Assembly: GCF_000784735.1 (NCBI RefSeq)
Contig: NZ_JSYG01000030.1
Location: 1 to 56,914 of the forward strand
Direction of reading: 5' to 3'
From: Dickeya undicola
Lineage (GTDB): Bacteria > Pseudomonadota > Gammaproteobacteria > Enterobacterales > Enterobacteriaceae
DNA length: 56,914 nucleotides
In this document: positions 25,541-34,327 of the stretch, piece by piece
Numbering within the stretch: position 1 is the stretch's first letter
Layout of the letters: every line of letters begins with the position of its first letter
The notes under the pieces: model-generated
The model's database searches: none
The model's input: the letters and a program-made list of their open reading frames with translations, nothing else
What the model was told of the DNA's origin: nothing
Program-made: the position numbers and the translations under genes

Positions 25541-26758
25541 ATGAGTGAGTCCATTCACGGGCGGGTGGAAAAAGGCGTACCGGTTAGCGGCAATCACTTG
25601 CTGAACGGGGTATCACTGCCTGCGCTGGTGCTGCACCAGCGCGAACTGCAACATAATTTGCTGTGGATGCAGCACTATGCCGAACAGCACGGCGCGCAAC
25701 TGGCACCGCATGGCAAAACCACCATGACGCCGGGGCTGTTTCAGCGGCAACTGGCAGCGGGTGCCTGGGGCATCACGCTGGCGACGGCGGTTCAGTGCGC
25801 GGTCGCCTGGCAACATGGTGTGCGGCGTATTCTGATGGCGAACCAATTGGTCGGCGCGGCTAACATGGCGTTGATTGCCCGGCTGCTGAAGGATGGCGAC
25901 GGGGAGTTTCATTGCCTGGTGGATAGCCCGGATAACGTGCGGCAACTGGGCGAGTTTTTTGCCGCCGAAGGGGTACGGCTGCACGTTATGCTGGAACTGG
26001 GGGTGCCCGGCGGGCGTTGTGGTTGCCGTACCCCGGAACAGACCGCGGCGGTGCTGGCGGAAATTGCCGCTCAACCTGCGCTGGTACTCAGCGGCATTGA
26101 GGGTTATGAAGGGGTGATCCACGGCGAGCAGGCGACGGCGGCGATCCGTCAATTTGCCCGTCATCTGGTGGAAACAGCGGTTGAGCTCAACGCGCAAGGG
26201 CGATTCGGGGTCGCCAGGCCATACGTTACCGCGTCCGGGTCCGCCTGGTATGACCTAATCGCCAGTGAATTCCAGCGCTTGCAGGCAGTCGGGCAGTTTC
26301 AGCCGTTGCTGCGGCCGGGGTGTTATCTGGTGCATGACCACGGTTTGTACAAAACCTCGCAGGCAGCGCTGTTGCACCGACATCCGGAGCTGGATGGCGC
26401 GCTGTTGCCTGCGATGGAGGTTTGGGCTCATGTGCAGTCGCTGCCGGAGCCGGGGTGCGCGATTGTGGCGCTGGGCAAACGTGATGTGGCGTTTGACGCC
26501 GGGCTACCGGTGCCGCTGCGCGCCTACGGCATCAGCCGTCAATCGTGCGAACCGGTGCCGCTGGATGACGGTTTTTCTGTAACAGCGATGATGGACCAAC
26601 ATGCGTTTATGCGTATTCCCGCGGACCACGGCTTGCAGGTGGGGGATGTCATCGCGTTTGGCGCGTCGCACCCGTGTCTGACCTTTGACAAATGGCGCTA
26701 TGTCACGCTGGTGGATGAACAGCTAAACGTGGTGGAAACGCTGCCTACCTATTTCTAA
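25541..26758 (+). CDS. Zinc- and PLP-dependent D-serine dehydratase/D-threonine aldolase family enzyme
   Basis: This 405-residue, fold-III PLP enzyme resembles eukaryotic-type D-serine dehydratase (DSD1) and D-threonine aldolase. Lys59 in LAPHGKTTM is the PLP-binding Lys, after which comes the ITLATAVQC stretch. Near the C-terminus, FGASHPCLTFDKWR carries the His-x-Cys pair that binds zinc in chicken D-serine dehydratase; D-threonine aldolases place metal ligands in a similar site. So the likely reaction is D-serine to pyruvate and ammonia, or cleavage or dehydration of a beta-hydroxy-D-amino acid. Uptake genes and a Rid protein in the same cluster support the dehydratase reading. Which substrate it prefers is inference. 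Confidence 0.8.
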   Translation: MSESIHGRVEKGVPVSGNHLLNGVSLPALVLHQRELQHNLLWMQHYAEQHGAQLAPHGKTTMTPGLFQRQLAAGAWGITLATAVQCAVAWQHGVRRILMANQLVGAANMALIARLLKDGDGEFHCLVDSPDNVRQLGEFFAAEGVRLHVMLELGVPGGRCGCRTPEQTAAVLAEIAAQPALVLSGIEGYEGVIHGEQATAAIRQFARHLVETAVELNAQGRFGVARPYVTASGSAWYDLIASEFQRLQAVGQFQPLLRPGCYLVHDHGLYKTSQAALLHRHPELDGALLPAMEVWAHVQSLPEPGCAIVALGKRDVAFDAGLPVPLRAYGISRQSCEPVPLDDGFSVTAMMDQHAFMRIPADHGLQVGDVIAFGASHPCLTFDKWRYVTLVDEQLNVVETLPTYF

Positions 26759-26793
26759 TGTTACCTATTTCTCACGTTACCGATTCCTAACGT
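26746..26793 (+). repeat. Three degenerate tandem copies of a 16-bp unit at the end of the PLP-enzyme gene
   Basis: Copies: TACCTATTTCTAATGT, TACCTATTTCTCACGT and TACCGATTCCTAACGT. The first copy includes the last codons and the TAA stop of the gene. It is the second case in the same cluster of a repeat built from a gene's own end. Confidence 0.8.
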
Positions 26794-26815
26794 AGGGCCG
26801 GTTATCTCACGTGTT

Positions 26816-26848
26816 GGCCGAGTCTCGCAATGAGGGCGAGGTTCGGCC
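26816..26848. terminator. Two-way hairpin between convergent genes
   Basis: GGCCGA and CTCGC pair with GCGAG and TCGGCC around a seven-base loop, with one GT/GT internal mismatch. It separates the PLP-enzyme gene from the LysE gene, which face each other. Confidence 0.55.
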
Positions 26849-26866
26849 GCCTTCTCACGGTCTGTT

Positions 26867-27490
26867 TTATTTCTGTAGCAGCAAACGAAGACCTAATACC
26901 GCCATCACGGTGCCGCTGAGGCGATCAAACAGCGTCCTGAATCGCAGGTAGACGCTGCGCGGCCTGCTGGAGGAAAGCAGCAGCGCCACCAGTGCGTACC
27001 ACAGAAAATCGATCACAAATGCCAGCAGCGGCAGCGCCGCGTACATCCAGCGAGCAATGTGCTGGCTGAGCAACGCGGCGAACACCCCGCCGAATACCAG
27101 CGCGGTATTAGGGTTACTGAGTTGCGTTAACAGCCCTTGCCGGAAGGCTCGCCCCTGATGCGGGGTTGCGTTGTGATGCGAACTCGGTGCCACGCCGCCC
27201 GGTTTGGCGCGAAACAGTTTGTACGCCAGATAGAGCAGGTAAATTCCGCCGATGGTTTTCAGCGCCTGATACAGCCAGGGCACCGCCAGCAACAGCGATT
27301 GCAGACCCAGCAACGCTATCAGCGCGAAGATGGCTGCGCCAACCCCCATACCCAGCGAAACGGCAAGCCCATTACGCCGGGATGAACCCAGGGCGGTGCT
27401 TGCCACCAAAATAAAGCTTTGCCCCGGTGACATGGCTCCGAGTGCCAGCACCCCACCAATTGCCACGATAGTCAGTACGTCATTTCCCAT
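26867..27490 (-). CDS. LysE/RhtB-family amino-acid exporter
   Basis: This 207-residue membrane protein with about six hydrophobic segments has the family signature GAMSPGQSFILVASTALGSS near residue 19 and QGLLTQLSNPNTALVFGGVF near 122, typical of RhtB-type threonine/homoserine-lactone exporters. It lies tail to tail with the D-amino-acid cluster, so it may export an amino acid linked to it, but it is not co-transcribed. The substrate is unknown. Confidence 0.83.
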   Translation of the reverse strand: MGNDVLTIVAIGGVLALGAMSPGQSFILVASTALGSSRRNGLAVSLGMGVGAAIFALIALLGLQSLLLAVPWLYQALKTIGGIYLLYLAYKLFRAKPGGVAPSSHHNATPHQGRAFRQGLLTQLSNPNTALVFGGVFAALLSQHIARWMYAALPLLAFVIDFLWYALVALLLSSSRPRSVYLRFRTLFDRLSGTVMAVLGLRLLLQK

Positions 27491-27586
27491 TCCTGATGCC
27501 CCTGTTGCAACCCGTGCTTATCTTTATCCTCTTTTTATGAATTGGCGTAAACTGGCGCGATTCAACAGGTATCCAGGATAAGGACT

Positions 27587-28315
27587 ATGAAACTACGCGC
27601 CACGCTGCTGGCGGGCTCGGTATTACTGACCGGGTGTGACCTGAAATCGGCCGCAGAGCCGGTCAACCCGGTGCTGGCCGGGCTTTCCAATATTTTCGGT
27701 TTTGATGCATTACGGGGAAAAGTGAAACACTTTACACAAACTCAGACCGATGAAGCAGGCAAGGTGACCGCCTATGTCGAAGGCGAGTTTGATGCAGACG
27801 GATGCCTTGCTGCGTTACGCACGTATCAACCTTCGATGAACCTTGACCTGGATCTGGTGCGAGACGGGAAAAAGCTGGTCGACAAGAGTGAACATCAGGC
27901 GCTGTTTGAACTGACGGATCTCTGCCAGTTGGCAAAGACTACCGACGGCCGCCTAAGCTACCGCTCGAACGACCAGCACTTTATTACCGAGGTAATTTAC
28001 CGTGACCAGCCGACTCCGCTGGCGGCGTATCAGTATGATGATGAAGGTTTTCCGGTCAGCATGACGTTTGTTTCGCCACAGAGCGGCAAGGTGAGCACAG
28101 TGGTGATGCAAAACGATGCACCGGCTAAAAAGCGGCTCGATGCAACGGTTATCGTGACGGAAAACAACGAGCAGGTCAGCGTGACCCGCACCAGTTGCCA
28201 GTATGACCAGCACGCCAACCCGCGCCAGTGTCAGGTGCTGGTATCCGTGGGCAAGGGGGCCGCACAGACGGTTAGCACGCTGACCCACACCACCAAAATC
28301 GACTATTACCCGTGA
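27587..28315 (+). CDS. ynfC: YnfC-family lipoprotein (UPF0257)
   Basis: This 242-residue lipoprotein has a lipobox LLTGC with the acylated Cys at residue 17, followed by Asp, which suggests retention at the inner membrane. The mature part matches E. coli YnfC as I recall it: FGFDALRGKVKHFTQTQTDE near residue 37, EFDADGCLAAL near 66, YDDEGFPVSMTF near 149 and CQYDQHANPRQCQ near 205. No function is known for the family. The gene is single. Confidence 0.85.
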   Translation: MKLRATLLAGSVLLTGCDLKSAAEPVNPVLAGLSNIFGFDALRGKVKHFTQTQTDEAGKVTAYVEGEFDADGCLAALRTYQPSMNLDLDLVRDGKKLVDKSEHQALFELTDLCQLAKTTDGRLSYRSNDQHFITEVIYRDQPTPLAAYQYDDEGFPVSMTFVSPQSGKVSTVVMQNDAPAKKRLDATVIVTENNEQVSVTRTSCQYDQHANPRQCQVLVSVGKGAAQTVSTLTHTTKIDYYP

Positions 28316-28393
28316 CCCGTATCACCCGCCATACGCCGGGGGAATCCGTACCTTGTTTTCAACGCAGAAGATACGGATTCGCCACGGTATGAT

Positions 28394-29959
28394 TTAAGGC
28401 GTGACATGGAAGAAATCGATGTCAACGCTTCCCCGGCTGAGAGAGGAAGGCTGTGACAATGCATACAACCCGACTTTGGCACCGACCCATTTCCCCGGCC
28501 CGGCGGCGAAAGGCTCCCCGACTGGGGTAAAATCACCGTCAGTCGTGCGCCACGCGAATTGGCAGCGCGCGTTCGGTAGCACCGTCACCCGCAGTTCCAG
28601 TGTTCGAGACGCTTCAAAAGGCAATATCGCGCCGGTGTACTGGCGTAGTTCCTGCGTGTCGGTCATCCAGCCATAGCTGCTTGTCAGCACGACGCCGTTT
28701 GCCGTTTTTTCCAGCCCCAGAAACGCGAAGCGCTCACCATAAACGGTAAGCCCACAGCGGTCGCCGACGTTTTGCAACATCGCGTGCAGCCGGGTGGTAA
28801 CGACAAAGGTTTCGGCCGGGAATTTCTGCATCAACAGGTTGGGAACGTCGTACCAGGAAGGTATGTCCTGACGCAGTGGCATCGGCTGGCAAAACAGCCG
28901 CAGCCCTGGCTGGCACAGTTCATACCAGCCTGCATCGGGGTTGGCCTGCCATTGCCATTGCAGACCGAGGCGAGCGCCGGTGAAATCATCGGACGTTGCC
29001 GGTTGCGAGCAGGCGATGTCTTCCTTGACGGTGGGTTTTAGCGCTTCGGCCACCGGTTCACCCGGCGCGCCGTCAATCGGCTGGTTGCCGATGAGCGGCC
29101 AGTCATCCCGCCATTGCATTGGTTGCAGGTGCACGACGCGGCCGTAGGCGTGGCAGTCCTGAAAATGCACGAACCAGCTTTCGCCGTTTTCCAGTTCAAC
29201 CCAGCCCCCCTGATGGGGGCCGTTAACGGCGGAAGTCCCTTGATGCAACACAACGCGTTCTTGCCACGGCCCCTGTAGTGATGCGGCACGCAGCACGGTT
29301 TGCCAGCCGGTGGGGACACCGCCTGCCGGGGCAAAAATGTAGTACCAGCCATTTCGCTTGTAGAGTTTCGGGCCTTCCAGCGTCGGCTGACTGGCGGTGC
29401 CGTCGACAATAATCCGGCCTTCATCCAGTAGCTGACGGCCGTCGCTGCTCATCCGGCACAGTTGAAGCTGGTGCTTGCGCCCACTGCGGCTGAAAGCAAA
29501 AGCGTGAACCAACCAGGCGTTGCCGTCGTCGTCCCAGAATGGGCAAGGGTCGATCCAGCCTTTGGCTGCTTTCACGCAATGCGGTGCGCTCCACTCACCG
29601 CGCGGATCGTCGGTCTGGCACATGAAGATCCCTTCGTCCGGCGTGCTGAAAAACACCCAGAATTTCCCTGCGTGATAGCGGATGCTGGGGGCCCAAACGC
29701 CTTTTCCTGGCTGGAATGTCTCGTAGCCCGGCAGGTCGAAACGTGCAAATACATGGTTGATCAGCGTCCAGTTCACCAGATCCCGCGAATGCAGAATCGG
29801 CAGCGCTGGCATGTGGTTAAAGCTGGACGACACCAGGTAAACATCATCGCCTACCCGCACGATATCCGGGTCGGAATAGTCGGCGAACAGAATGGGGTTG
29901 CGGTAACGGCCGTTACCCCGATCCGGGTTCCAGGGGGATATCCTTAATGAAGGTTCCAC
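28394..29959 (-). CDS. Glycoside hydrolase family 43, probable beta-xylosidase
   Basis: This 521-residue cytoplasmic enzyme has the five-bladed GH43 domain at its N-terminus with the three acidic catalytic positions visible: Asp30 in ADYSDPDIVRV (base), Asp in GWIDPCPFWDDDG near 135 (pKa modulator) and Glu in TLEGPKLYKR near 195 (acid). The C-terminal half (from about 330) is the beta-sandwich domain typical of GH43 xylosidases (family 43 subfamily with XynB/YagH). I choose GTG 29959 because AAAGGAG lies eight bases upstream; a longer start would run into the transporter gene. No signal peptide. It follows the GPH transporter by 19 bases, as in E. coli yagG-yagH. Confidence 0.88.
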   Translation of the reverse strand: MEPSLRISPWNPDRGNGRYRNPILFADYSDPDIVRVGDDVYLVSSSFNHMPALPILHSRDLVNWTLINHVFARFDLPGYETFQPGKGVWAPSIRYHAGKFWVFFSTPDEGIFMCQTDDPRGEWSAPHCVKAAKGWIDPCPFWDDDGNAWLVHAFAFSRSGRKHQLQLCRMSSDGRQLLDEGRIIVDGTASQPTLEGPKLYKRNGWYYIFAPAGGVPTGWQTVLRAASLQGPWQERVVLHQGTSAVNGPHQGGWVELENGESWFVHFQDCHAYGRVVHLQPMQWRDDWPLIGNQPIDGAPGEPVAEALKPTVKEDIACSQPATSDDFTGARLGLQWQWQANPDAGWYELCQPGLRLFCQPMPLRQDIPSWYDVPNLLMQKFPAETFVVTTRLHAMLQNVGDRCGLTVYGERFAFLGLEKTANGVVLTSSYGWMTDTQELRQYTGAILPFEASRTLELRVTVLPNARCQFAWRTTDGDFTPVGEPFAAGPGKWVGAKVGLYALSQPSSLSRGSVDIDFFHVTP

Positions 29960-29978
29960 GTACTTGTCTCCTTTACGG

Positions 29979-31415
29979 TCAGGCCGCGCCACGCGGGGTC
30001 AGGTGGGGGGTAACGCTGTCGTCCTGCGTGGGTGCAGCTTGCTGTGCAGCATGGCGTTGTGCGAGGTCAGCCTGGATTTGCTCCATAGTCTTGTCATCCA
30101 GTTTATAGAAACGGGTTAACCAGTACAGAACCAGATAGGACAGCGACGGGCCGATACTCAGCAGGCCAATGATGCCGGTGGTGGCAAGCGACGTCTGGGT
30201 GGGTGACCCCGCCACATAGCCGAACCAACCCAGGGCGAACCCGACCAGCGCGCCTGCTACCGCCATGCCCAGCTTGAGCGCGAACAGGTTGCCGGAGAAA
30301 GACAGGCCGGTGATGCGGCGGCCGGTTTTCCATTCACCGTAGTCGGCGGCATTCGCCATCATGTTCCATTTAAACGGTTGATACATCTGGTGGAAGAAAC
30401 CAATCAGGAAATAGAGCGGAAAAACTACCGCCAGCCAGGTGGGCGGCACAAAAAACAGCACGACACCGGTAGCAACCAGCAGCAGGTTGATGTTTTTAAA
30501 CAGGCTAAGGCTGCGGTAGCGTTTAGCGAAATAACCGGCCAGCATGGCACCGATAATGGTGCCGACCACGCTGGTGGTGATAAATGCGCTTTTCATCGCC
30601 GTGCCGACAGCACCGGTATGTGCCGGGTCGATCATCAGGTAGGTGGCGTAGTACAGCGTGGCAGCACCACGCATCACGCCCGCCATACTGGAAAAAAAGG
30701 TAATGACGGCAACGATGCGCCACTGGTCGTTACTCAGTAGATTTTTCACATCACTCCAGACATTCTGGTCCGTCTCCACCTGTGGATTGATGCGCTCCTG
30801 CGTAGTGAAAAAACAGAAAATCAGCATGATGACGGCCAATACACCCATCACCGCCATCGTGCCCTGGTAACCGAGCTGCTTGTCGCCGCGGCCGATCCAA
30901 TCCACCAGCCATAGCGTTCCCACTGACACCAGCAGCCCGGCGGCGGAAGAGATAGTAAAGCGGTAAGACTGGGCGGAAAGCCGGTCTTTTTCGTCGGTGG
31001 TGATGACACCGCCGAGTGAACAGTATGGAATATTGATAAAGGTGTAGAACATCATCAACAGGGTGTAGGTGATGTAGGCGTAGATCAGCTTCCCGGAGCC
31101 GGTCAGTTCCGGCGTGGTGTAGGTCAGTACGGCAATGACGGCGTAAGGGACCGCGAACCAGATCAGCCAGGGACGAAAATGTCCCCAGCGGGTACGGGTG
31201 CGGTCAGCCAGTAAGCCGATCATAGGGTCGATAACGGCGTCCAGTACGCGGGTTACCAGAAACATTATCCCTACCGCCGCCGCGGAAATGCCATAAATAT
31301 CGGTATAAAAATAGGTCAGGAACATGGTGACAGAGGAGTAGACGATGCCACAGGCCGCGTCTCCCATGCCGAAACCGATTTTTTCCGCTGTGCTCAACTT
31401 GTTATTGTTAGTCAT
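29979..31415 (-). CDS. GPH-family sugar/xyloside symporter (XynT/YagG type)
   Basis: This 478-residue, 12-helix symporter would bring xylooligosaccharides or beta-xylosides into the cell for the GH43 enzyme downstream. It starts with LSTAEKIGFGMGDAACGIVY, a family hallmark, followed by VLDAVIDPMIGLLADRTRTR near residue 57 with RWGHFRPWLIW. The second half has FHQMYQPFKWNMMANAADYG near 345. The C-terminal tail is hydrophilic and rich in Gln and Ala. The ATG has CGGAG upstream. It is the first gene of the two-gene unit; no XylR or other operator could be recognised in the gap before it. Confidence 0.85.
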   Translation of the reverse strand: MTNNNKLSTAEKIGFGMGDAACGIVYSSVTMFLTYFYTDIYGISAAAVGIMFLVTRVLDAVIDPMIGLLADRTRTRWGHFRPWLIWFAVPYAVIAVLTYTTPELTGSGKLIYAYITYTLLMMFYTFINIPYCSLGGVITTDEKDRLSAQSYRFTISSAAGLLVSVGTLWLVDWIGRGDKQLGYQGTMAVMGVLAVIMLIFCFFTTQERINPQVETDQNVWSDVKNLLSNDQWRIVAVITFFSSMAGVMRGAATLYYATYLMIDPAHTGAVGTAMKSAFITTSVVGTIIGAMLAGYFAKRYRSLSLFKNINLLLVATGVVLFFVPPTWLAVVFPLYFLIGFFHQMYQPFKWNMMANAADYGEWKTGRRITGLSFSGNLFALKLGMAVAGALVGFALGWFGYVAGSPTQTSLATTGIIGLLSIGPSLSYLVLYWLTRFYKLDDKTMEQIQADLAQRHAAQQAAPTQDDSVTPHLTPRGAA

Positions 31416-31682
31416 TGGAAACTCCGATGATGGATAAAAGCAGCGTTTGCTTTGTTCCCGCTTATTGTTGTGGTTCGTTGAGCGGGTGACTATTGCGGAA
31501 TTTCTTATGCCAATTACGTTTACTGTTATCTGTTATACCGCTCACGAATTTGTGGAAGATGAGCCGACAAGAGATAGTGAGAATAGTTTTTTTTGTTTTT
31601 AAATACAGCTGATTAACTTATCAGTCAGGTGGCAGGGTGGTATAACAATGTTGCCGTCTTTGGCAGGTTCAGCGACGGTTGG

Positions 31683-31726
31683 CTGTCTGTGAGCTGTCTG
31701 TGAGCTGTCTGTGAGCTGTCGGAGAG
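31683..31726 (+). repeat. Tandem 11-bp repeat in the 426-base gap upstream of the transporter gene
   Basis: CTGTCTGTGAG occurs three times exactly (31683, 31694, 31705) and a fourth time degenerate (CTGTCGGAGAG, 31716). The rest of the gap 31416-31841 is A/T-rich near 31590 (a run of T) and must hold the promoter of the GPH transporter gene; nothing else is recognised. Confidence 0.85.
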
Positions 31727-31841
31727 CCAATGCCAGGACGTCAATGCCGGTCAGATATGCCCGGCAATCATCCGGTTAGCAGGTCATGATGGTGTTTGCT
31801 GTGGCGAAGCTGGGCTGCGAGCGAAACCGGCCGGGCTGCGG

Positions 31842-32081
31842 TTATTCCGGAGTTAGCCATTCGTCGGCTTCGTTAAACATCTCTTCGATAATCCGGTTAA
31901 TGGTGGATTTGTCCTGTTTGCTGGCGTTGGAATTGATGGCGTTGGCCTGCATCGGTTTTATCTTGATTTCCGCGTCTGGAAATACCCGATGAATGCGTTT
32001 GGCGAGTTCGTTTTTAATCTGCTCCGCCGCGTTGGGTAACCCGCTCACGTTTCTTTTATCGTAAACCAACTCTACGTACAT
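31842..32081 (-). CDS. DinI-family DNA-damage-inducible protein
   Basis: This 79-residue acidic protein matches the DinI family in size and layout: MYVELVYDKRNVSG at the start, then AEQIKNELAKRIHRVFPDAE, and the acidic final helix EEMFNEADEWLTPE, close to the ESADDWFVSE end of E. coli DinI. DinI stabilises RecA filaments and limits SOS mutagenesis. I take the ATG at 32081, which gives DinI-like length and has GGAG nine bases upstream; two further ATGs upstream are possible. A LexA box lies 22 bases before the start, which supports the call. The family includes ImpC/TisB-like and plasmid relatives, so dinI itself is not certain. Confidence 0.83.
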   Translation of the reverse strand: MYVELVYDKRNVSGLPNAAEQIKNELAKRIHRVFPDAEIKIKPMQANAINSNASKQDKSTINRIIEEMFNEADEWLTPE

Positions 32082-32102
32082 TAGCTGCATCTCCATGAAA
32101 AA

Positions 32103-32122
32103 TACTGGCTAAATATACAGCC
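32103..32122. promoter_or_regulatory. LexA (SOS) box
   Basis: TACTGGCTAAATATACAGCC contains CTG-N10-CAG with an A/T-rich centre, the enteric LexA pattern. It lies directly upstream of the DinI-family gene. Confidence 0.75.
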
Positions 32123-32239
32123 TTTATCTGAAGGTCTGCAATGAGTTTTTTAGACGCAGGATAGGTGGCCGGTTCCGGCGAACCGTGATATGAGTTTTTC
32201 TTCAAGACAAGACGCTTTAGTCATAAAAAGGAGTAACGC

Positions 32240-32635
32240 ATGACCACATTACGCGTGGCACGACCAGTAACGGACCTACAGCGAAGCGAGCGGATGTATG
32301 GTGATGGACTGGGGTTGCAGAAATTAAGCTCGTTTGCGCAACACGACGGCTTCAGTGGTGTTATGCTGGGTCGGCGGGGGCTGGCCTGGCACCTTGAGTT
32401 TACCGTTTGTCATACTCATCCGGTCATGCCAGCGCCGACGGAAGACGATTTACTGGTGCTGTACATTTCCGATCATGAGGAGTGGCAGACGTCCTGCGAT
32501 CGCATGGTGCAGGCCGGATTCAGCGTAGTGGCGTCATTTAATCCTTACTGGGAGCGGCAGGGCAAAACTTTCCGTGATCCCGACGGTTACCGGGTGGTGT
32601 TGCAGCAAGGGCGCTGGCCGAATGCCGACTTATAA
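32240..32635 (+). CDS. VOC (glyoxalase/dioxygenase-fold) family protein
   Basis: This 131-residue protein has the two-module VOC fold. The first module begins LRVARPVTDLQRSERMYGDG, and the end FRDPDGYRVVLQQGRWPNA is typical for YycE-like members. Metal ligands are not obvious: the usual first His is absent, while a Glu (ERQGKTF region) and His51 (AWHLEF) could serve. Function is unknown. It has a good ribosome site (AAAAGGAG) and lies 14 bases before a YciI-family gene, so the two are probably one unit. Confidence 0.78.
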   Translation: MTTLRVARPVTDLQRSERMYGDGLGLQKLSSFAQHDGFSGVMLGRRGLAWHLEFTVCHTHPVMPAPTEDDLLVLYISDHEEWQTSCDRMVQAGFSVVASFNPYWERQGKTFRDPDGYRVVLQQGRWPNADL

Positions 32636-32649
32636 CGAAGAGAATAACC

Positions 32650-32934
32650 ATGTATATCATCAATCTGACATACAACGCGCCGCTGGATGACGTGGAAAAC
32701 TTGCTGGAACGACATGTGACCTGGCTGAAACGGGGATATGAACAAGGCGTGTTTGTGGCATCTGGGCGCAAAAATCCGCGTACCGGGGGGGTGATTCTGG
32801 CCAAGAGTATCGAACGGGAAGCACTGGAAGATTTTCTAAAACAGGATCCATTTCAGGCGGTGGCTAACTATGAAGTGATCGACTTCCAGCCGTCCATGAC
32901 GGTTGATCCTTTCTCGGCCCTCTGCCGCATCTGA
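32650..32934 (+). CDS. YciI-family protein
   Basis: This 94-residue protein has a YCII-related domain (dimeric alpha-beta-barrel-like). It shows the typical MYIINLTYNAPLDDVENLLE opening, the conserved His in ERHVTWLKRGYEQG near residue 24, then VASGRKNPRTGGVILAKS and DPFQAVANYEVIDFQP. The family has a His-Asp pair suspected of catalysis; no general reaction is agreed. It is co-directional with and close behind the VOC gene, and a strong hairpin follows. Confidence 0.83.
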   Translation: MYIINLTYNAPLDDVENLLERHVTWLKRGYEQGVFVASGRKNPRTGGVILAKSIEREALEDFLKQDPFQAVANYEVIDFQPSMTVDPFSALCRI

Positions 32935-32940
32935 GTAACA

Positions 32941-32973
32941 CGCTCCGGTATGCGCCGCGCGCGCACCGGAGCG
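32941..32973. terminator. Two-way terminator between the YciI gene and ddlA
   Basis: A perfect 9-bp stem CGCTCCGGT / ACCGGAGCG around a GC-rich 15-base loop, between two convergent stops six bases from either side. Confidence 0.7.
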
Positions 32974-32979
32974 CATCTA

Positions 32980-34080
32980 TCATTCGCGCACCGAGCTTTG
33001 TAGGTTGCTGTCCTGCGCGTGGCGCTCCAGCGCCAGTTCAATCAACTGGGTGATCAGGCTGGTGTAGCCGAGGCCGCTGGCTTCCCACAGTTTCGGGTAC
33101 ATACTGATGTTGGTGAAACCGGGCAGGGTGTTGACTTCATTGACGATGACCTGATTATCCGGTGTCAGAAACACGTCTACCCGCGCCATGCCCTGGCAGT
33201 CCAGCGCCTGGAAAGCCCGCAGGGCGACATCGCGGATATGCTGGTGCACTTCGTCGTCCATCGCCGCCGGAATCGCTACCGCAGCGCCATCTTCGTTGAT
33301 GTATTTGGTGTCGTAAGAGTAGAACTCGTCGTGCAGCACGATTTCGCCACAGAGGCTGGCTTTCGGATAGTCGTTGCCCAGCACCGCGCATTCGATTTCA
33401 CGGCCGACAATCGCCGACTCCACCAGCACTTTATGGTCGTAGCGGAATGCCAACGCCACCGCCCGCTCAAATTCTGCCTGATTGCGCACCTTGCTGACGC
33501 CGACGGACGACCCCTGATTGGCCGGTTTAACAAACAGCGGCAGTCCCAATTGCTCGGTCACGCTGGCATAAGGATGGCGCGCGCGGTTGGCGCGGGTCAG
33601 GGTGATAAACGGCGCTATTTGCAGGCCGGTGTCGCGCAGCAAGCGTTTGGTGACGTCTTTGTCCATACTGACGGCAGACCCCAGCACGCTGCTACCGACA
33701 AACGGAATGTTTGCCATACGCAACAACCCTTGCAGCGAACCGTCTTCGCCCAGCGTGCCATGAACGATCGGGAAAATGACGTCAATCTGCGACAGTGCGC
33801 TGGCGCTGGCGGTATCGATCAGCTGATGATGGGTTTGGCCTGGGATCAGCGCCACGTTTTGACTGGAGCGGTTCAGGGCGATCAGCGCCGGGTTATCGGC
33901 GTTAAGCAGATAGTTGGAAGCATCGTTGACGTGCCATTCCCCTTGCTTGTCGATGCCCAACAACACCACATCGAACCGCGTTTTATCAATGGCATCCACA
34001 ATATTTTTTGCGGACTGCAGTGACACTTCGTGCTCAGAGGATTTACCACCAAAAACCACGCCAACCCGAATTTTACTCAT
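32980..34080 (-). CDS. ddlA: D-alanine--D-alanine ligase A
   Basis: This 366-residue ATP-grasp enzyme makes D-Ala-D-Ala for peptidoglycan precursors. The start [20 protein letters not shown] matches DdlA, with [15 protein letters not shown] near residue 103, ATP-grasp [14 protein letters not shown] near 180, [13 protein letters not shown] near 240 for substrate, and the metal site ARVDVFLTP...[10 protein letters not shown] near 300-325. The length fits the DdlA (not the shorter DdlB) group. ATG 34080 has GGAAAGAG upstream. It is a single gene. Confidence 0.93.
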   Translation of the reverse strand: MSKIRVGVVFGGKSSEHEVSLQSAKNIVDAIDKTRFDVVLLGIDKQGEWHVNDASNYLLNADNPALIALNRSSQNVALIPGQTHHQLIDTASASALSQIDVIFPIVHGTLGEDGSLQGLLRMANIPFVGSSVLGSAVSMDKDVTKRLLRDTGLQIAPFITLTRANRARHPYASVTEQLGLPLFVKPANQGSSVGVSKVRNQAEFERAVALAFRYDHKVLVESAIVGREIECAVLGNDYPKASLCGEIVLHDEFYSYDTKYINEDGAAVAIPAAMDDEVHQHIRDVALRAFQALDCQGMARVDVFLTPDNQVIVNEVNTLPGFTNISMYPKLWEASGLGYTSLITQLIELALERHAQDSNLQSSVRE

Positions 34081-34111
34081 ATCACTCTTTCCGTTATGGA
34101 TCGTTGTACTG

Positions 34112-34123
34112 TCTGGCGCCAGA
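34112..34123. repeat. 12-bp perfect palindrome upstream of ddlA
   Basis: TCTGGCGCCAGA lies 32 bases before the ddlA start codon. It may be an operator; no known regulator fits it in my knowledge. The gap from 34081 to 34327 contains nothing else. Confidence 0.3.
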
Positions 34124-34327
34124 TAAGACGTCATTTGATCTGTTGTTGCAAGAGTACCACTTCATGCCGCAAGGCGGTAATGCTTGTCAGTTAAGTCGCC
34201 CCACCTAACCAGGCTTCATGATCGGCTTTACGCAAGGCGGGGCTGTTTTCCGGCCGCTGTCGCGGGTCTTTCTTGGGTTCTGGCGCAGAAATTGCTCATC
34301 TGAAAGAAACTCATGTAAGGAGAGGGT

